Assembly: GCA_021442155.1 (NCBI GenBank)
Contig: JAKCPB010000076.1
Span: 186,001-250,000, forward strand
Source: Cymbidium sinense
Lineage: Eukaryota > Streptophyta > Magnoliopsida > Asparagales > Orchidaceae
Length of the DNA: 64,000 nucleotides
Direction of reading: 5' to 3'
Part shown: positions 1-12,020 of the stretch, one piece after another
Layout of the letters: each line of letters begins with the position of its first letter
How positions within the stretch are numbered: the first letter of the stretch is position 1
Position numbers and translations under genes: made by a program
The notes under the pieces: model-generated
What the model saw: only the letters and a program-made list of their open reading frames with translations
Told to the model about the DNA's origin: nothing
The model's database searches: none

Positions 1-1965
1 ATCAAAAATGCTAAACCCTAAACTAAAACCTGAATCCTAAACCTAAAAGCTAAACCCAAAACCTTAAACCCTAAAAAATAATAATAATAATATAACCCTA
101 AACCATAAAATGTATAACCCTAAACCACAAACCCTAAACCCTAAACCCTAAACCCTAAACCCAAAACTTTAATCTCTAAACCCTTAAACTCTAGATACCA
201 AAAAACCTAAACCTAAACTAAATAAAACCTAAAAATAAAATAAATATAAAAACCTAAACCTAAATAAAATAAAAATCTAAACTAAAACCTAAACCTAAAC
301 GTAAACTTAAACCTAAACCTAAAAATAAAAGAAAATGAAAAATAAAAAATAAAAACTCAACTAAAATAAAATAAATAAAAACTTAAACTAAACTGAAAAA
401 TAAAATAAACCTAAAAATAAATTACCTAAATAAAATTAAATCTAAATGAAAAATAAAAAATAAAATAAACCTAAAATAAAATAAAATAAAAACTAAATAA
501 AAACCTAAACCTAAAAATAAATAAAAAATAAAACCTAAAACAAAAATAAACAAAATAAAATAACCCTAAACCTAAACTTAAATAAACTAAAGTAAAATAA
601 ATAAACCTAAACCTAAACCTAAAATAAACTAAACTTAAACCCTAAATTAAATAAAATAAAGTAAACTAAAATAAACTTAAACCTAAACTAAAAATAAAAT
701 AAATAAACCTAAAATAATAACATAAAACAAAACCTAAAAAATAAAATAAGAACCTAAACATAAACCTAAAATAAAATAAACCTAAACCTAAAAAAAAATA
801 AAATAAAGATAAATTAAACTAAAATAAACATAAACCTAAACCTAAACCTAAAAAATAAACTAAAATAAAAAACCTAAATTAAAATAAATAAACCTAAAAT
901 AAATAAAATAAACTAAATAAATATAAAAAATAAACCTAAATAAAAATAAGAAATAAAATAAAATAAAATAAATAATAAATAAATCAAATAAACTAAAAAC
1001 CTAAACCAAACAGTTTTATTAATTTAAAAATAAACCTAAACTAAAACCTGAGCCCTAAACCTAAAACCTAAACCCTAAACCCTAAAAAAAATTTAAAAAA
1101 AACCCTAATCGTAAACCATTTTTAACCCTTAACCATAAACCCTCCTTGAACCATAAACCATAAAGCCTAAACCCTAAAACCCTAAACCCTAAACCCGAAA
1201 TAATAAACCCTAAACCCTATACCCTAAATCCTAAAATCATTTGTCCTAAAGTCTAAACATTAAACCGAAAACCCAAAACCCTAATCCTAAAACCTAAACC
1301 CTAAAACCCTAAACCCTAAAACCCTAAACCCTAAACCCTAAACCTTAAACCCTAAATCCTAAGCACTAAAACCTAAAGCATTAAAACCTAAAAGTTAAGC
1401 TAAGAAAAAAAATAAAAATAAAACTCAACTAAAAAAAAAACCTAAACATAAACCTAAACCTAAAAAATAAATAAAAATCAAAAACCGAAATTAAAATAAA
1501 TAAATAAAAAATAAATAAACAAAACTAAATAAAAATAAAAAATAAACCTAAATAAAAATAAAAAATAAAATAAACTAAAATAAATAAAAAATAAACTAAG
1601 TAAACTAAATAAACCTAAACCTATTGGTTACTTAATTTAAAAAAATTATAAACCCTAAATTAAACCAAACCCTAAACCCCAACCCAAAAAACTAACCATA
1701 TTTTAAACCCTAAACCTATAACCCTAAAACCTAAACCCTAAATCAAATAGTCTAAACCCTAATCCTAAACCTAAACTAAACCCTAAACCTAAACATAAAC
1801 CTAAAGGTATAAATTGTAAAACCCTAAATAAACCTAAAATACAAAACCTAAACCTAACCCTTAACAAAACCCTAAACCCCAAACCCTAAACCTAAACATA
1901 AAGTAACTAAATAAATTAAAAGATAAACTTAAACCCTAAAACCTAATAAATCTTAACCTAAACCT
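1..1965 (+). repeat. Degenerate telomere-like block T1
   Basis: CCCTAAA-type repeats decayed to CCTAAA/CTAAA/AATAAA, with almost no G on this strand. The block opens with the post-GRP signature (CTAAACTAAAACCTGAA near 20-40), so the window starts just inside a unit. Punctuation motifs lie at about 1012-1028 and 1625-1646. The pre-GRP leader (GTAACTAAATAAATTAAA, then CCTAATAAA) at 1900-1960 abuts LINE-1. No gene is seen. Confidence 0.9.
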
Positions 1966-2178
1966 AAGTTCTAGTAAGTCATCACCGATTGACTATCTAC
2001 CCTTTGTACATTGCCAAATGTACCTACTCGACTCCTAAATTGTTCTTTCCCCTCGCTTTTGGTATGCTTGATGGTCGTTGACATGATTCACCGATTCCTT
2101 CTGAATCATGTCAGCCACTTTCATGTTTTACTTGAGTGAGGCCATAAGGCGTCTTCCCCGATGATTCCATAGGAAATG

Positions 2179-3552
2179 ATGGATCCAATGGATCCTAATC
2201 ATCAACTACTTTCTGAAATTATTCAAGGACATCCTTTCTGGTAAGGATAACTGTTCAGGTGTGTCCCTGGAACTTATTTTGAATTCACTTTGGTTGGAAA
2301 ATTTACTCTTTATAGGTTGAATCAGGAAAACATTCACTCTTTCTTTCATAGTCTAAAACTTTCAGGTGCTTTTAGGATTAGTTTAATTGATCCTCGCCAC
2401 ATTTTGATTCAGTTAACAAATGATTTGGATTACTCGTGTGTTTTTGTTCATTATTCTTATTTTGTTTTCAATTTCCAAATGAGGTTGCTAAAATTGACTC
2501 CACTATTTGATTTTAGAGAAGAATCCCCAATCGTTATGGTTTGGATTTCTCTCCCCAATATGCAAATTCATTTCATTAATCATCAATTCCTTTTTTCTGC
2601 GGGTGCTTTATTTGGTCAGCCATTACAAATTGATCAAGCAATAGCTACAAAATCTCGACCTTCTCTACTAGAATCCTTATTGAATTAGACATTACCAAGA
2701 AATACCCCAAAGAAATTTGGTTGGGATCTAAAAATTATAGTTATATGTAAAAGGTTGATTTTAAAAATTTCCCTGCCTTTTGTTCGCATTGTAAAATCCA
2801 TGGGCATGATAATTCTAAATGTTTCATTCTGCATCCTCACCTAAAAGAAAATTCCTATTAGGAAACTATTTACAAACCCTAGTCACTTGTAAATATAAAA
2901 AAGTTTATTTAGAAAAATGGATTCATTGAATGTTTCTAATAAGGCTATTTTACCTCTTATTTCTTTTATGCAATTGAAGGTTTCTAATGTGGAAAATAAT
3001 AATTTCTCTAAACTTTTGGATTACAATTCTTTTTCCTCTAAGTCGATCTTCACATCCTTATCAGTTTTGTTTGACAAAAATGATGCTTTAATTGAAAATT
3101 TTAATGAGGATATCAACTTTATGCATCATTCAAATTCAATGGAGAATATATTTTGGTTTCTCATATTTAGTTTGAAAATTTTGACTTTACTTTAGTTCAG
3201 GATGATTTAAATTCTCAAAAAGATTTGGTTTTGTCAAATAATTTGGGTATTGAAGAAGATGGACTGGATGTTCACACTTGCCTTCTTAATAAATTTTTTT
3301 CATCTCCCTCCCTTGCTATACCCAGTGCTCATTTTCCTTTAATAAATTCTAATAACTTGAAGAAGGAGAACTCACTTCTATACAAGAGAATTCCCTAAAT
3401 CTGACTAACATTGCTAAATCCTTCTGATGATGATTCTATGGGAAAAGGAAATGGTTTCCAAACTTATCATGTTAAAAAAGAAAAAGTTAAAACATCCCTA
3501 CCAAATTGTCCAAAACACTAGATCTACTACCTCCCTCTCCTCTCTTAATTAA
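2179..3552 (+). pseudogene. LINE-1 ORF1: DUF4283 plus CCHC zinc-knuckle protein, broken
   Basis: Plant LINE ORF1 products are nucleic-acid-binding proteins thought to package the element RNA. The start chosen is the ATG at 2179 (MDPMDP-like), which LINE-2 shares at 15181. The stretch 2290-2688 reads openly and shows the DUF4283-type pattern: GKFTLYR, KLSGAF, DPRHILIQL, DLDYS, QMRLLK, EESPIV and the VWISLPN strand, followed by FGQPLQIDQA. About 2695-2760 continues with the ITKKYPKEIWLGSKN-like stretch, and a complete C-x2-C-x4-H-x4-C knuckle lies at 2778-2823. Compared with LINE-2, the sequence between the LILTSF-like and GKFTLY segments has been lost. The serine/asparagine-rich C-terminal part (2917-3552) is broken by several frame changes. 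The terminal stop at 3550 is preserved in the other copies. It is surely inactive as a full-length protein. Confidence 0.85.
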
Positions 3553-3579
3553 CCTTTTCTTAACCCCTTTTATTTCCTT

Positions 3580-6500
3580 ATGTTTAATTTTTTTGTTTGG
3601 AATGTTAGAGGGATCTATACCTTATCTATTGTAATATTAGAAACCTTTGTATTCATAATATTTCTTTACTTATTATTTTGGAGCCTCTTATTCATGCAAA
3701 CAAAATTAACCATATTGCTGAATGATCGATTTCAATAAATTTTCTTCTAATGTTAGTAATAAAATTTGGTATTTTGAAATAATTTTGTGGAGGTTTCTAT
3801 TCTTGATGATTTTCAACAAGTTGTCAATGCTCAAATATCTTATGGTGACTATTTGTTCTTTTGTCTATGCATATTGAAATAGATACGGTAGAAATTTTCT
3901 TTGGCAAAATTTGAAGAATTTTTCTACCTCTGTCAATATACCTTGGTTTGTTCATGGGGATTTCAACACTATTTATTCTCTTCTAAACGAAGTAGTGGTT
4001 GCTCTCCTAATATTCATTCAATGGAAGAATTTTCCAATATGATCCTTGATTATAATTTGATTAATATTGGCTTTAAGGGTTCAAATTTTACTTGGTAAAA
4101 CTCTAGAATTTGGCAAAGGTTGGAGAAGATTCTTTTTAATACTCATTGGATTACTCAATGGCCTATTACTTTTATTGATCATTTAAGTAGAAGCTTATTG
4201 GATCATGATCCTCTTTTGGTTTCTATTAAATATAACTCTAATAGAATAAAAAATTTCTCTCATTTTAGATTTCAGAACATGTCGATTTAGCATATTGATT
4301 TCCTTAAAAATTGGAAAGCTCCCTTACATCTTGACAATTTGATTATGGGGATGAATATATTTTCATTTATGCTTAAAAGACTTAAAAAAATATGGGTTTA
4401 TGGAAGAAGCATTATTTTAAAATCTTTTCTAATATCAACAAATGGAAAAATTGGTTTGTGATCTTGAAGTCTCTGTATGTCCGATCCTACTAAGAAGGAC
4501 TTGAGAAAGATAAACTTGTTAATTATCAAATATGAAAGAGACTTATTAGTGCTAAAAAGTTGCTAGTAAATATATTGCGAATGGTGATAGAAATACTAGA
4601 TGTTTTCATGCTTTAGTTAATAAAAAGGGAGCTTTAAATAATATTCAAAAATTAAAGATGAAAATGGTGAATGGATTACAAAGAATAATGATATTAAGGA
4701 TTCGACCATTAATTACTTTAGAAATATGCTTAATAAGAGTTGCTCTTATGAAGCTATTTCTAAATCACACTTGATTCCTTCTATTATAACCAATAATGAT
4801 AATGAATTGCTTACTATTATACTTAACGAAGAGGAAATTTTTAAAGTTCTTAATAGCATGAACATTGATTCTACTGCTGGTCTAGAGGGTTTCACAAACC
4901 AATTTTTTCAAAAATTCTAGTCTATTATCAAGAATGATTTGGTTGAGGCTATGGTTGAATTTATTAATAGTAATCCTTTTCCTAGATATTTTTCTACCAC
5001 TTCTATTATTCTCATACTTAAGAAAGATAATCCGGACTATTATTGTGATTTTAAACCTAGTAGTCTATGCACCTTTTTCAATAAGTTGATTTTCAAAGTT
5101 CTAACTAATAGGCTCAGTCCTTTACTTCATAGGATTATCTATCTAAACCAAAGTAGTTTTATTATAGGTAGATCTATTTTGATAATATTACTTGCTCAAA
5201 TTAATTCATGATTTAGATGCTAAGACTAGAGGTTGCAACATTATGTTCAAATTAGATATTTCCAAAGCTTTTGATAATATCTCTTTGGATTTCCTTATCC
5301 ATATTTTGAATTTATTTAAGTTTTCTATTAAATTTATCTTTCTTATTAAAAATTGTATTTATAATACTTGGTTGTTTATTTTTATTAATAGGGAAGGCTT
5401 GGGCTTTTTTCCTTCTTCCCATGGCCTAAGACTAGGGGATCCTTTATCTCTTTCCTTATTTATTATTGTTGTTGAACTTATCTAAGAGCATCAATGATCT
5501 ATTCTTAAACAATCCTAGTATGTATAGAAATCTTGGTGGTCTTCATGTTTCATTTAATTTTGTAGATGATTTCATTATTTTCTGTAATGCTTCTATTCAT
5601 CATATGAAGAATCTCAAGATTTTTATAAAATAAATTTGGTACAAAAAGTAGTCTATCTATCAGTGATAGTAAAAGCTATTTTATTACTACTTCAAGAATC
5701 TCCAATAATAAAATTAATCAAATCTTCCATATCACTAATTTAAACATCAACACCTTCCTCTTAAGTACTTGAGTGCTCCTTTTTTAAAGGTCCAAAATGA
5801 TCCCATTTCTCTGATGAGTTAATTCAAAGAATTTTAAATAAAATTTTTATATGGGAATTTTATTTACTTTTCTTTGGCGGTAGGCTCACTATTCTTAAAA
5901 GCACTCTCAATTTAATGCTTCTTTATTTGATTCAAACTATTATCCTGACTAATGTTACTCTTATCAGAATTGATCGCTTGCTTAATAAATTTTTTTGGGG
6001 ATCAAATAATTCTACTAAAAGAATGCATTGGACTTCCTGGCATAAATGTTGTGGTCCCTTGGGTGAAGGTGGTCATGGTTGCAAACTAATTTGTGAAGTT
6101 ATTACTGCCTTCTCTGATAAGCTCTGGTGAAATTTTAGAAAGAATGATAGCCTTTGGGATAATTTTATGATGAAAAAATATTTCCAAGGTAAACACCTCT
6201 TATATGTGCTTATAAAGTTGGTGACTCTCCAATTTGGAAAAGGCTTTGCTCCATTAAATGGGTTGTCAAAACATTAATATCTTGGGGTATTCATTCAAGT
6301 TCTTCTTTCTTTAAAAGACAATTGATTGGCAATGGCTCTATTGACTTCCTTTATCTACCCACTTTAGCTATCAAAGTTAACTCTTTGGCATAATAACACT
6401 TACAATGAGAACAAAATTGAGAATTATATCCCTATTTCTCATTTAGATAACTTTAGAAATATCCCTATTTTCTCTAACAAACTTGACCAAATTCTCTTTA

Positions 6501-7521
6501 AGCTTTATTACAATGGTTATTTTGTTCTTAAAGAGGTTTGGACTATTATTAGAGATAAGCAAAACTCCTTTAGTGTTTTCATTAAACTTTAGAACAATAT
6601 CATTCCCATTTCTTATTCTATTTTAGCTTGGAGGATTTTAATAACTTTATTCCTGTGGACTCTTTGCTCTGGAATAAAGGGTTTTATTTACCTTCAAAGT
6701 GCTATTGTTGCTTTCATATTGAAAATATTAATCATGTTTTTTGTCAATGGTGCTATTGCTTCAAATATGGTTATGGTATGATGATTTATTTAATACCAAC
6801 TATTCATGGATCTCTTTCCATATATCAACTTCTTGAAGTTTGTTTCCAAATAATTATAAAGGTCATATCAAAATTCTAGTTGTTATTACCTTATGGTTCA
6901 TCTGATGGACAAAATGATGCAAAATATCATGGTATTCCTATGAACCTTAAAAGGATCTGCTAGAACCAAAGAAAAAATTCATGCTCTGTTTAATGCCAAT
7001 CTTATTAGTAACATTCATTTTAGAGGCTATAAATTTGAGGCTAAAAAATTTGGTGTCATTCTACCTAATGTTGACTCTTATAAAAGAGATAGGATTATCC
7101 ATTTGATCAATCCCAAAGAAAATATAATTAAAGTGAATACTGATGGTTCTATTGCTTCCAATAAATATGGCTGTGATGGTATTCTTAGGGATTCTAAAGG
7201 TATTATCATTTGTGCTTTTCCATATGCTCTCAAAGCCTGCTCTGTTATCTATGCTGAGCTTATGCCTGTCAATAAATCTATTGAAATTTATTTGAATAAA
7301 GGTTTCCTCAACATCTGGATTGAACTTGATGTGCTCTTGCATCTTGACATGCTAAACTCTAATAGAATAGGAAATGCTGATTTATTTTATCTTCTCAATC
7401 ATACTAAAAATCTTATTTCTCAAGTTTGTTATAAAATTTCTCATATCCTTTGTGAAGGTAATGCTTGTGCTGATTTCTTGGCTACTTTTGGTGCCAAATG
7501 AACTTATTTCACTTTATTTGA
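3580..7521 (+). pseudogene. LINE-1 ORF2: endonuclease / reverse transcriptase / RNase H polyprotein, broken
   Basis: ORF2 nicks the target and copies the element RNA at the nick. It begins with MFNFFVWNVRG, typical of EEP-family endonucleases. GDFNTI (near 3956) and DHDPLLVS (near 4200) are the metal-binding and catalytic endonuclease motifs. The RT spans about 4860-5620: TAGLEGF, an FKP/RPIS-like stretch, KLDISKAFDNIS, HGLR-GDPLS (near 5430) and an intact FVDDF active-site motif at 5559-5573. A zf-RVT-like cysteine/histidine cluster (CYCCFHIENINHVF) lies near 6697. The RNase H domain (RVT_3 type) is open for 132 codons at 7103-7501 and keeps VNTDGS, AEL, ELD and ACADF acidic positions. Many stops and frameshifts occur elsewhere. 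The ancestral stop is probably TGA at 7519, with an earlier TGA at 7499. Confidence 0.9.
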
Positions 7522-9480
7522 CAATCAAAATTTGCCTAAACTATTAAGGGGTTTGGTCAATCTGGACAACAATGGATTATCTTATCGCATATTATAATTT
7601 TCTTGGCTTGGTTTTATTAGTTAGTTTTTGATGAGCCATTGCTTTTGGTTCCCCATTCTTAAACCCTCTTTAGGTTGTGGCCATTTCCTTATTTTCACTC
7701 TTGGGCCTGTGCTAAGTTTTATTTTTGAGCACTTGCTTTTGGATTGGCCAAGTGGTAATTACCTGGTGGTTCCAATTTTTTCTACCTGGGTTGTTTTGGT
7801 TATTTCATCATAGTGGCTACTATTTGCTTGGCTGGGTGATTATTATTGCTTGGTTGCTTTTGGTGACCTTCATTTGGGTGGTGGATTTTCCTGATATTTT
7901 CGATATGGGGTTTGCCATATTTGTTATTTGTTGCTTCCTTTAACTGAGTTTGATTTTATTATTGTGTGGTTGGTGGGTGGCCTTGGTGGCTAGGTAATGT
8001 TGGGCTAGGTTGGTTGGCTAGATGGTTGTGTTGGCTAGTTTCTCCACTTCTATTGGTGGCAAATTAGAGGGGCTATTGGTGGTCTAATTTTGGATTGGAT
8101 TTGGCAAGGTGGAGGTTATTTGTTGACTGTTATTCCTTCTTTTTTGTGGATTTGGTTTTGATGATCAGTTTTGCTAGTTTAGGTTTATTTCTTTTGGTTG
8201 TAGTTTTGGTTTCTTCTTGTCTGTAGCTGCTTCTGATTTTGTTGTTATTTTGGGTTATCATGATATTATTTAGTGGTTGTTATTTTTCTTTAGGATTTGG
8301 TGACATGGTTTGGTGTATTGGTGCCTAACTTGGCTATGATTATGATTCTTACAGTCATTAATATTTCTCCTCCTTTTCTGCCCGCTTTGTGTTCTGTTGT
8401 ATTATTTCTCCTGATGGATGGCTTTTAGTCTTTTCTTCTATCTTCACTTCATTTTGTTTTGGTGCTATTTATCTCACCTGGATCATAATTTATGCTACTT
8501 TGGTTGGGTTTGGTGGATGTTGTTGTTTGCTTCTATCCTTTTCCCAATTATCTTGGGTTGTTTTTGCATGATGGATGTTGTTGGTATTTTTACTGATTTG
8601 GATTTTCTACTATTGTGGTGGTCATAGAAGCTTGGCTAGGTTATTTTGTTTGGTTGGCTATATTGTTAGTTGGATGGGTGGATGTTTTGGCCTTTCTTTC
8701 CTACTGTTAGTGACATGTTGGCCTACTCCTTTGGCTCTCCTCTTGGCTCGCTTCCCTTTTCTAGTTTAGGTGACGCCTTACCATTCATTTGCTAGTGGAG
8801 GATATGAGCTCTTTGTTTTTCTTATTGGTTTGGTTTTTCTATTTGTTGTTAAGTCATTATGTTTGCTCCCTTCGATGTTGTTATTCTTCTTTGGTGGTGT
8901 TCTATTATTGTCCTTGATGGTTGGTTGATCTCCTTATTAGTTTATTTGTTTTGGTGGCTTTGTGGTTTATTATTATGTCTACCGCTTGAGGTTTGCATCC
9001 TTGGATGATGGACTTGGAATGATGGGCTACAGGTATGTTGGCAATGATGGCCTTGATATTTCCCTCTATCTTCTTTTATGGTAGCACTATATGTAGTTGT
9101 AACCCTTCTTAAGAAGTTTGGATGCTTACATAGCTCCTGAGATGGTTGTAAGCCTTTTTTTTTACATTGCTCCTTTTCTTTGCTCATACTCTTTATGTTT
9201 GCTTAATTTTACTGATCCTTTTAATAGCATGTTGCATATTTCTTCTATAGGTTTGGAGAATCCTGCAGGTGGATCTTGCTTGTATCAAAAGGACCTAGTG
9301 GATGTTATTGTTGTGCACATGGATATGTTGTTGTTGCTGATTTGGTTTTGCTTTTGTTTTTTTTCCATATATTGTTGAAATAGTTAGGGGGTTTATCTCT
9401 TAAGGACTTATTATGGCTCTTTGAGCACTAGATTAGAGATTTACCCCCTCTAAAGACTTTGTACTTTTTCTTTGTGGCAA
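7522..9480 (+). other. LINE-1 long G/T-rich 3' untranslated region
   Basis: About 1.95 kb between the ORF2 stop and the poly(A) site, with a strong T and G bias on the + strand (TTGGTT, TGGTGG, TTTTGG). Short open frames here (7628-7813, 7725-7943, 8389-8627, 9118-9378) are rich in F, L, W, V and G simply because of this composition, and they show no family motif. LINE-4 has a homologous region at 41805-43590. The two share landmarks such as TTAAACCCTCTTTRGGTTG near the start and a closing pair of short T/A-rich stretches with AATAAA before the A tail. Confidence 0.7.
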
Positions 9481-9521
9481 TAAAATTTCCAAAATATCTT
9501 TAAAAAGAAAAATTTAAACCC

Positions 9522-9942
9522 TAATAAATAACCTTGATGGCTAAACATCACCCCAACTGCTCAATCTAGATTTTGCGAAAGGCAGGTGACTCCTATCTAA
9601 AGGTGGTGGGGATCCGGAGGTGCTGGATATGGATGTGGTAGTCGAGCTTTATGGAGCAGAGGAAGTTCCTATGGTGGTATGAGGAGAGATCTAGGATATG
9701 ATGGTAGATCCGCTACTCAAGAGGCTGGCGGTTCTTGGAAACTAGAGAAACCGAGAATGGATCAATCTGCTTATGGAACTATGTCTTTACAAGAGACACT
9801 TCTAGTTATCTGGTTTTGATTTGCTTTATGGTGCTCATTTTTTTATCTATTATCGCTAGTGTCTTAGAAACTTGGTGTGTTAATTGGTTGATGAAATCAA
9901 AATGAAGAAATATTGATTTGAATATATTCTTTGTAAAAAAAA
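9522..9942 (+). pseudogene. GRP1: 5'-truncated glycine-rich RNA-binding protein retrocopy
   Basis: First of 18 related modules, lying 10 bp after the LINE-1 A-rich tail. It keeps an eroded RRM end (CCTTGATGG near 9532), a glycine-rich stretch (GSGGAGYGCGSR in one frame near 9615-9650), a late RRDLGYDGRS-like segment, and the family 3'UTR signatures TTTTGATTTGCT, ATCTAT and CTTGGTGTGTTA. It ends in a poly(A) of about eight at 9935. The parent family (RRM plus glycine-rich tail, AtGRP7 type) binds RNA. This copy has no start, most of the RRM is missing, and it is frameshifted. The usual AATGGGC at the 5' edge has become AATAAATA. Confidence 0.72.
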
Positions 9943-11573
9943 CCAAAAACCCTAAACCCTAAACTAAAACCTGAACCCTAAACCTAAAACCTAAACCTAA
10001 ACTAAGAGCTAAACCTTAAACCCAACCTAAACCCTAAACCTAAACTAAACTAAAATTTAAAACCTAAACCCTAAATACTAAACCCTAAACTCTAAACCCT
10101 AAACCATAAATCTTAAACCCTAAAAAACACAAAACCCTAAACCATAAACTAAATCTAAACACTAAACCCATAACTTAAAACCCTAAATCTAAAACCCAAA
10201 AGCCAAAACTATAAACCCTAAACCCTAACCCTAACCCTAAAACCTAAATTAAATGTTAAATACTAAAACCTAAACTAACCTAACTAAACCTAAATAAAAC
10301 CTAAACAAACTAAACCTAACTATCCTAATCCCTTGCTAAAACCCTATACTATAAACCCTAAACTAAACCTAAACCCTAACCTAAGCCCTAAACACTAAAA
10401 CCTAAACTAAAACTAAACCATAACTAACCTAAACCCTAAACTAAAACCTAAACCTAAACTAAATAAACCTAAAAAATAAAAAAAAAAAAAAAAAACCTAA
10501 ACCTAAATAAAATAAAATAATAAAAGAAATAAAATCATAAACTAAACCAAAATCTAAACCTAAAATAAAATAAAATAAATTAATAAAAAATAAACTAAAT
10601 AAAATAAATAAAACATAAACTAAACTAAAAAAATAAAATAAACCTATGAATAAAAAACCTAAATAAAATAAAAACTAAACCTAAAGAAAAATAAAATAAA
10701 CCTAAAATAAAATTAAAAAAAACTAAATAAAAACCTAAACCTAAAAAATAAACCTTAAAATAAAACTTAAAAAGTAATAAAAAATAAAACCCAAACCCAA
10801 AACTAAAAAAAAACCTAAACCTAAAATAAATAAAATAAAATAAACATAAACATAAATTAAAATAAACTAAACTAAACTAAAATATATAAAACCTAGACTT
10901 AATCCTAAAATAAACTAAACCTAACCTAAATAAAATAAAATAAACTAAAAATAAACTTAAATATAAACTAAAAAATCAACCTTAAAAATAAACCTAAAAT
11001 AGATACATAAAACCTAAACAAAAATAAAATAAAAACCTAAACATGCACTTAAAAATAAAAAATAAAACCTAAACCTAAAAATAAAATAAAAATAAAACTC
11101 AACTAAAAAATAAACCTTAACCCAGAAAATAAACTAAAATAAGAAACAAAAGCTAAAATAAATAAAACTAAAATAAATAAATTAAACAAAATAAAAATAA
11201 TAAATAAACCTAAATACAAATAAAAAATACAATAAAATAAAATAAACAAAAAATAAACTAAATAAACGAAATAAACTTAAACCTACTGGTTTACTCAATT
11301 AAAAAAAACCATAAATCCGAAATCCTAAACCCTAAAAACTAAACGCTAAACCTACAACCCTAAACACTAAACCGTAAATCCTAAACCCTAAACCATAACC
11401 CTAAACCCTAAACCCAAAAAGCATAAACCTTAAAACCATAAACCCTAAACCTTAAACCCTAAACCCTAAACCCTAAATACCAAACCCTAAAACTATACCT
11501 AAAGTAATTAAATAAATTAAAAAATAAACCAAAATAATAAAACCTAATAAAATTAAACCTAAAAGTGAACTCT
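9943..11573 (+). repeat. Degenerate telomere-like block T2
   Basis: Starts with the post-GRP signature (CTAAACTAAAACCTGAACCC at 9961). Telomere-like repeats continue to about 10450 with a patch of CTAACCTAAACTAA flavour, then an AATAAA/CCTAAA-rich stretch to 11280, the punctuation motif at 11286-11308, telomere repeats, and the pre-GRP leader. The AATAAA-rich part is closely similar to the one in the next unit, about 2.04 kb away (for example 10878 versus 12918). No gene is seen. Confidence 0.9.
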
Positions 11574-12020
11574 AAGAATGGGCAGAACCTTGACTACAGT
11601 AACATCACCACAACCAAGTAGATCTAGACGGTGGAGGCATTGAGTGGTTGTGGGATCTAGAGGTGTTGGAGGTGGTGGTTGGAGCGCTTATGGAGGTGGG
11701 AGGAGCGACGAAGGTTACAACCATGTTGGTGGTAGAGGGAGAGATCAGGGATATGATGGTGGATCCCGCTCCTTGAGAGGCCGAGGTGGTTCTGATGGGA
11801 ACTAGGGAAACTAAAGAACGACCGATAAAATCTGTTACTTATGGAATTGCATCTTTATAGTAGAGACGGTTCTAGTTATATAAGGCTTTTGATTTGCTCT
11901 ATGCATGCTCATTTTTTATCCATGTCATCACTTATGTCATAAAAAACTTGGTGTGTTACTTAGTTGATGAAATTAAAAAAAGGAAATGTTGAATTTAAAT
12001 TTCTTCTCTTTTAAAAAAAA
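11574..12020 (+). pseudogene. GRP2: glycine-rich RNA-binding protein retrocopy
   Basis: The 5' edge is clean: telomeric TCTAAG runs into AATGGGCAGAACCTTGAC, which encodes NGQNLD, the region next to the last RRM strand in plant GR-RBPs. The glycine-rich tail then reads GVGGGGWSAYGGGRSDEGYN, followed by an RGRDQGYDGGSRS segment and GGSDGN before a TAG at 11803. A 3'UTR of about 200 bp and a short poly(A) at 12011-12019 follow. There are stops and indels in the first part (for example TAG and TGA near 11620-11650). No initiation codon or upstream RRM is present. Confidence 0.78.

Larger units (their letters stand above)
1966..9512 (+). mobile_element. LINE-1: near-complete plant L1-type non-LTR retrotransposon, decayed
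   Basis: A non-LTR retrotransposon of about 7.5 kb. In order it holds a short 5' leader (1966-2178), ORF1 (2179-3552), a short spacer, ORF2 (3580-7521), a long G/T-rich 3' region (7522-9480) and an A-rich tail after an AATAAA at 9479. It lacks LTRs and an integrase, and the ORF1/ORF2 order is typical of plant L1 elements. Both ORFs carry many stops and frameshifts, so it is not autonomous. It lies between a pre-GRP leader and a GRP tail. Its left flank (TAAACCTAAG) and right flank (TAAACCCTAA) could be remnants of a target-site duplication, but the telomeric context makes that weak. Its 5' half and left flank match LINE-2. Confidence 0.95.

Noticed and set aside
7103..7501. Stand-alone RNase H gene
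   Set aside because: The open frame is the C-terminal domain of LINE ORF2 in its normal place, after RT and zf-RVT.
8942..9187. 81-codon minus-strand basic frame in the LINE-1 3' region
   Set aside because: No homologue in LINE-4 and no recognisable motif; antisense of UTR.
1966..9512. LTR retrotransposon or retrovirus-like element
   Set aside because: No LTRs, protease or integrase; ORF1/ORF2 organisation, endonuclease, and 3' poly(A) fit a plant L1-type LINE.
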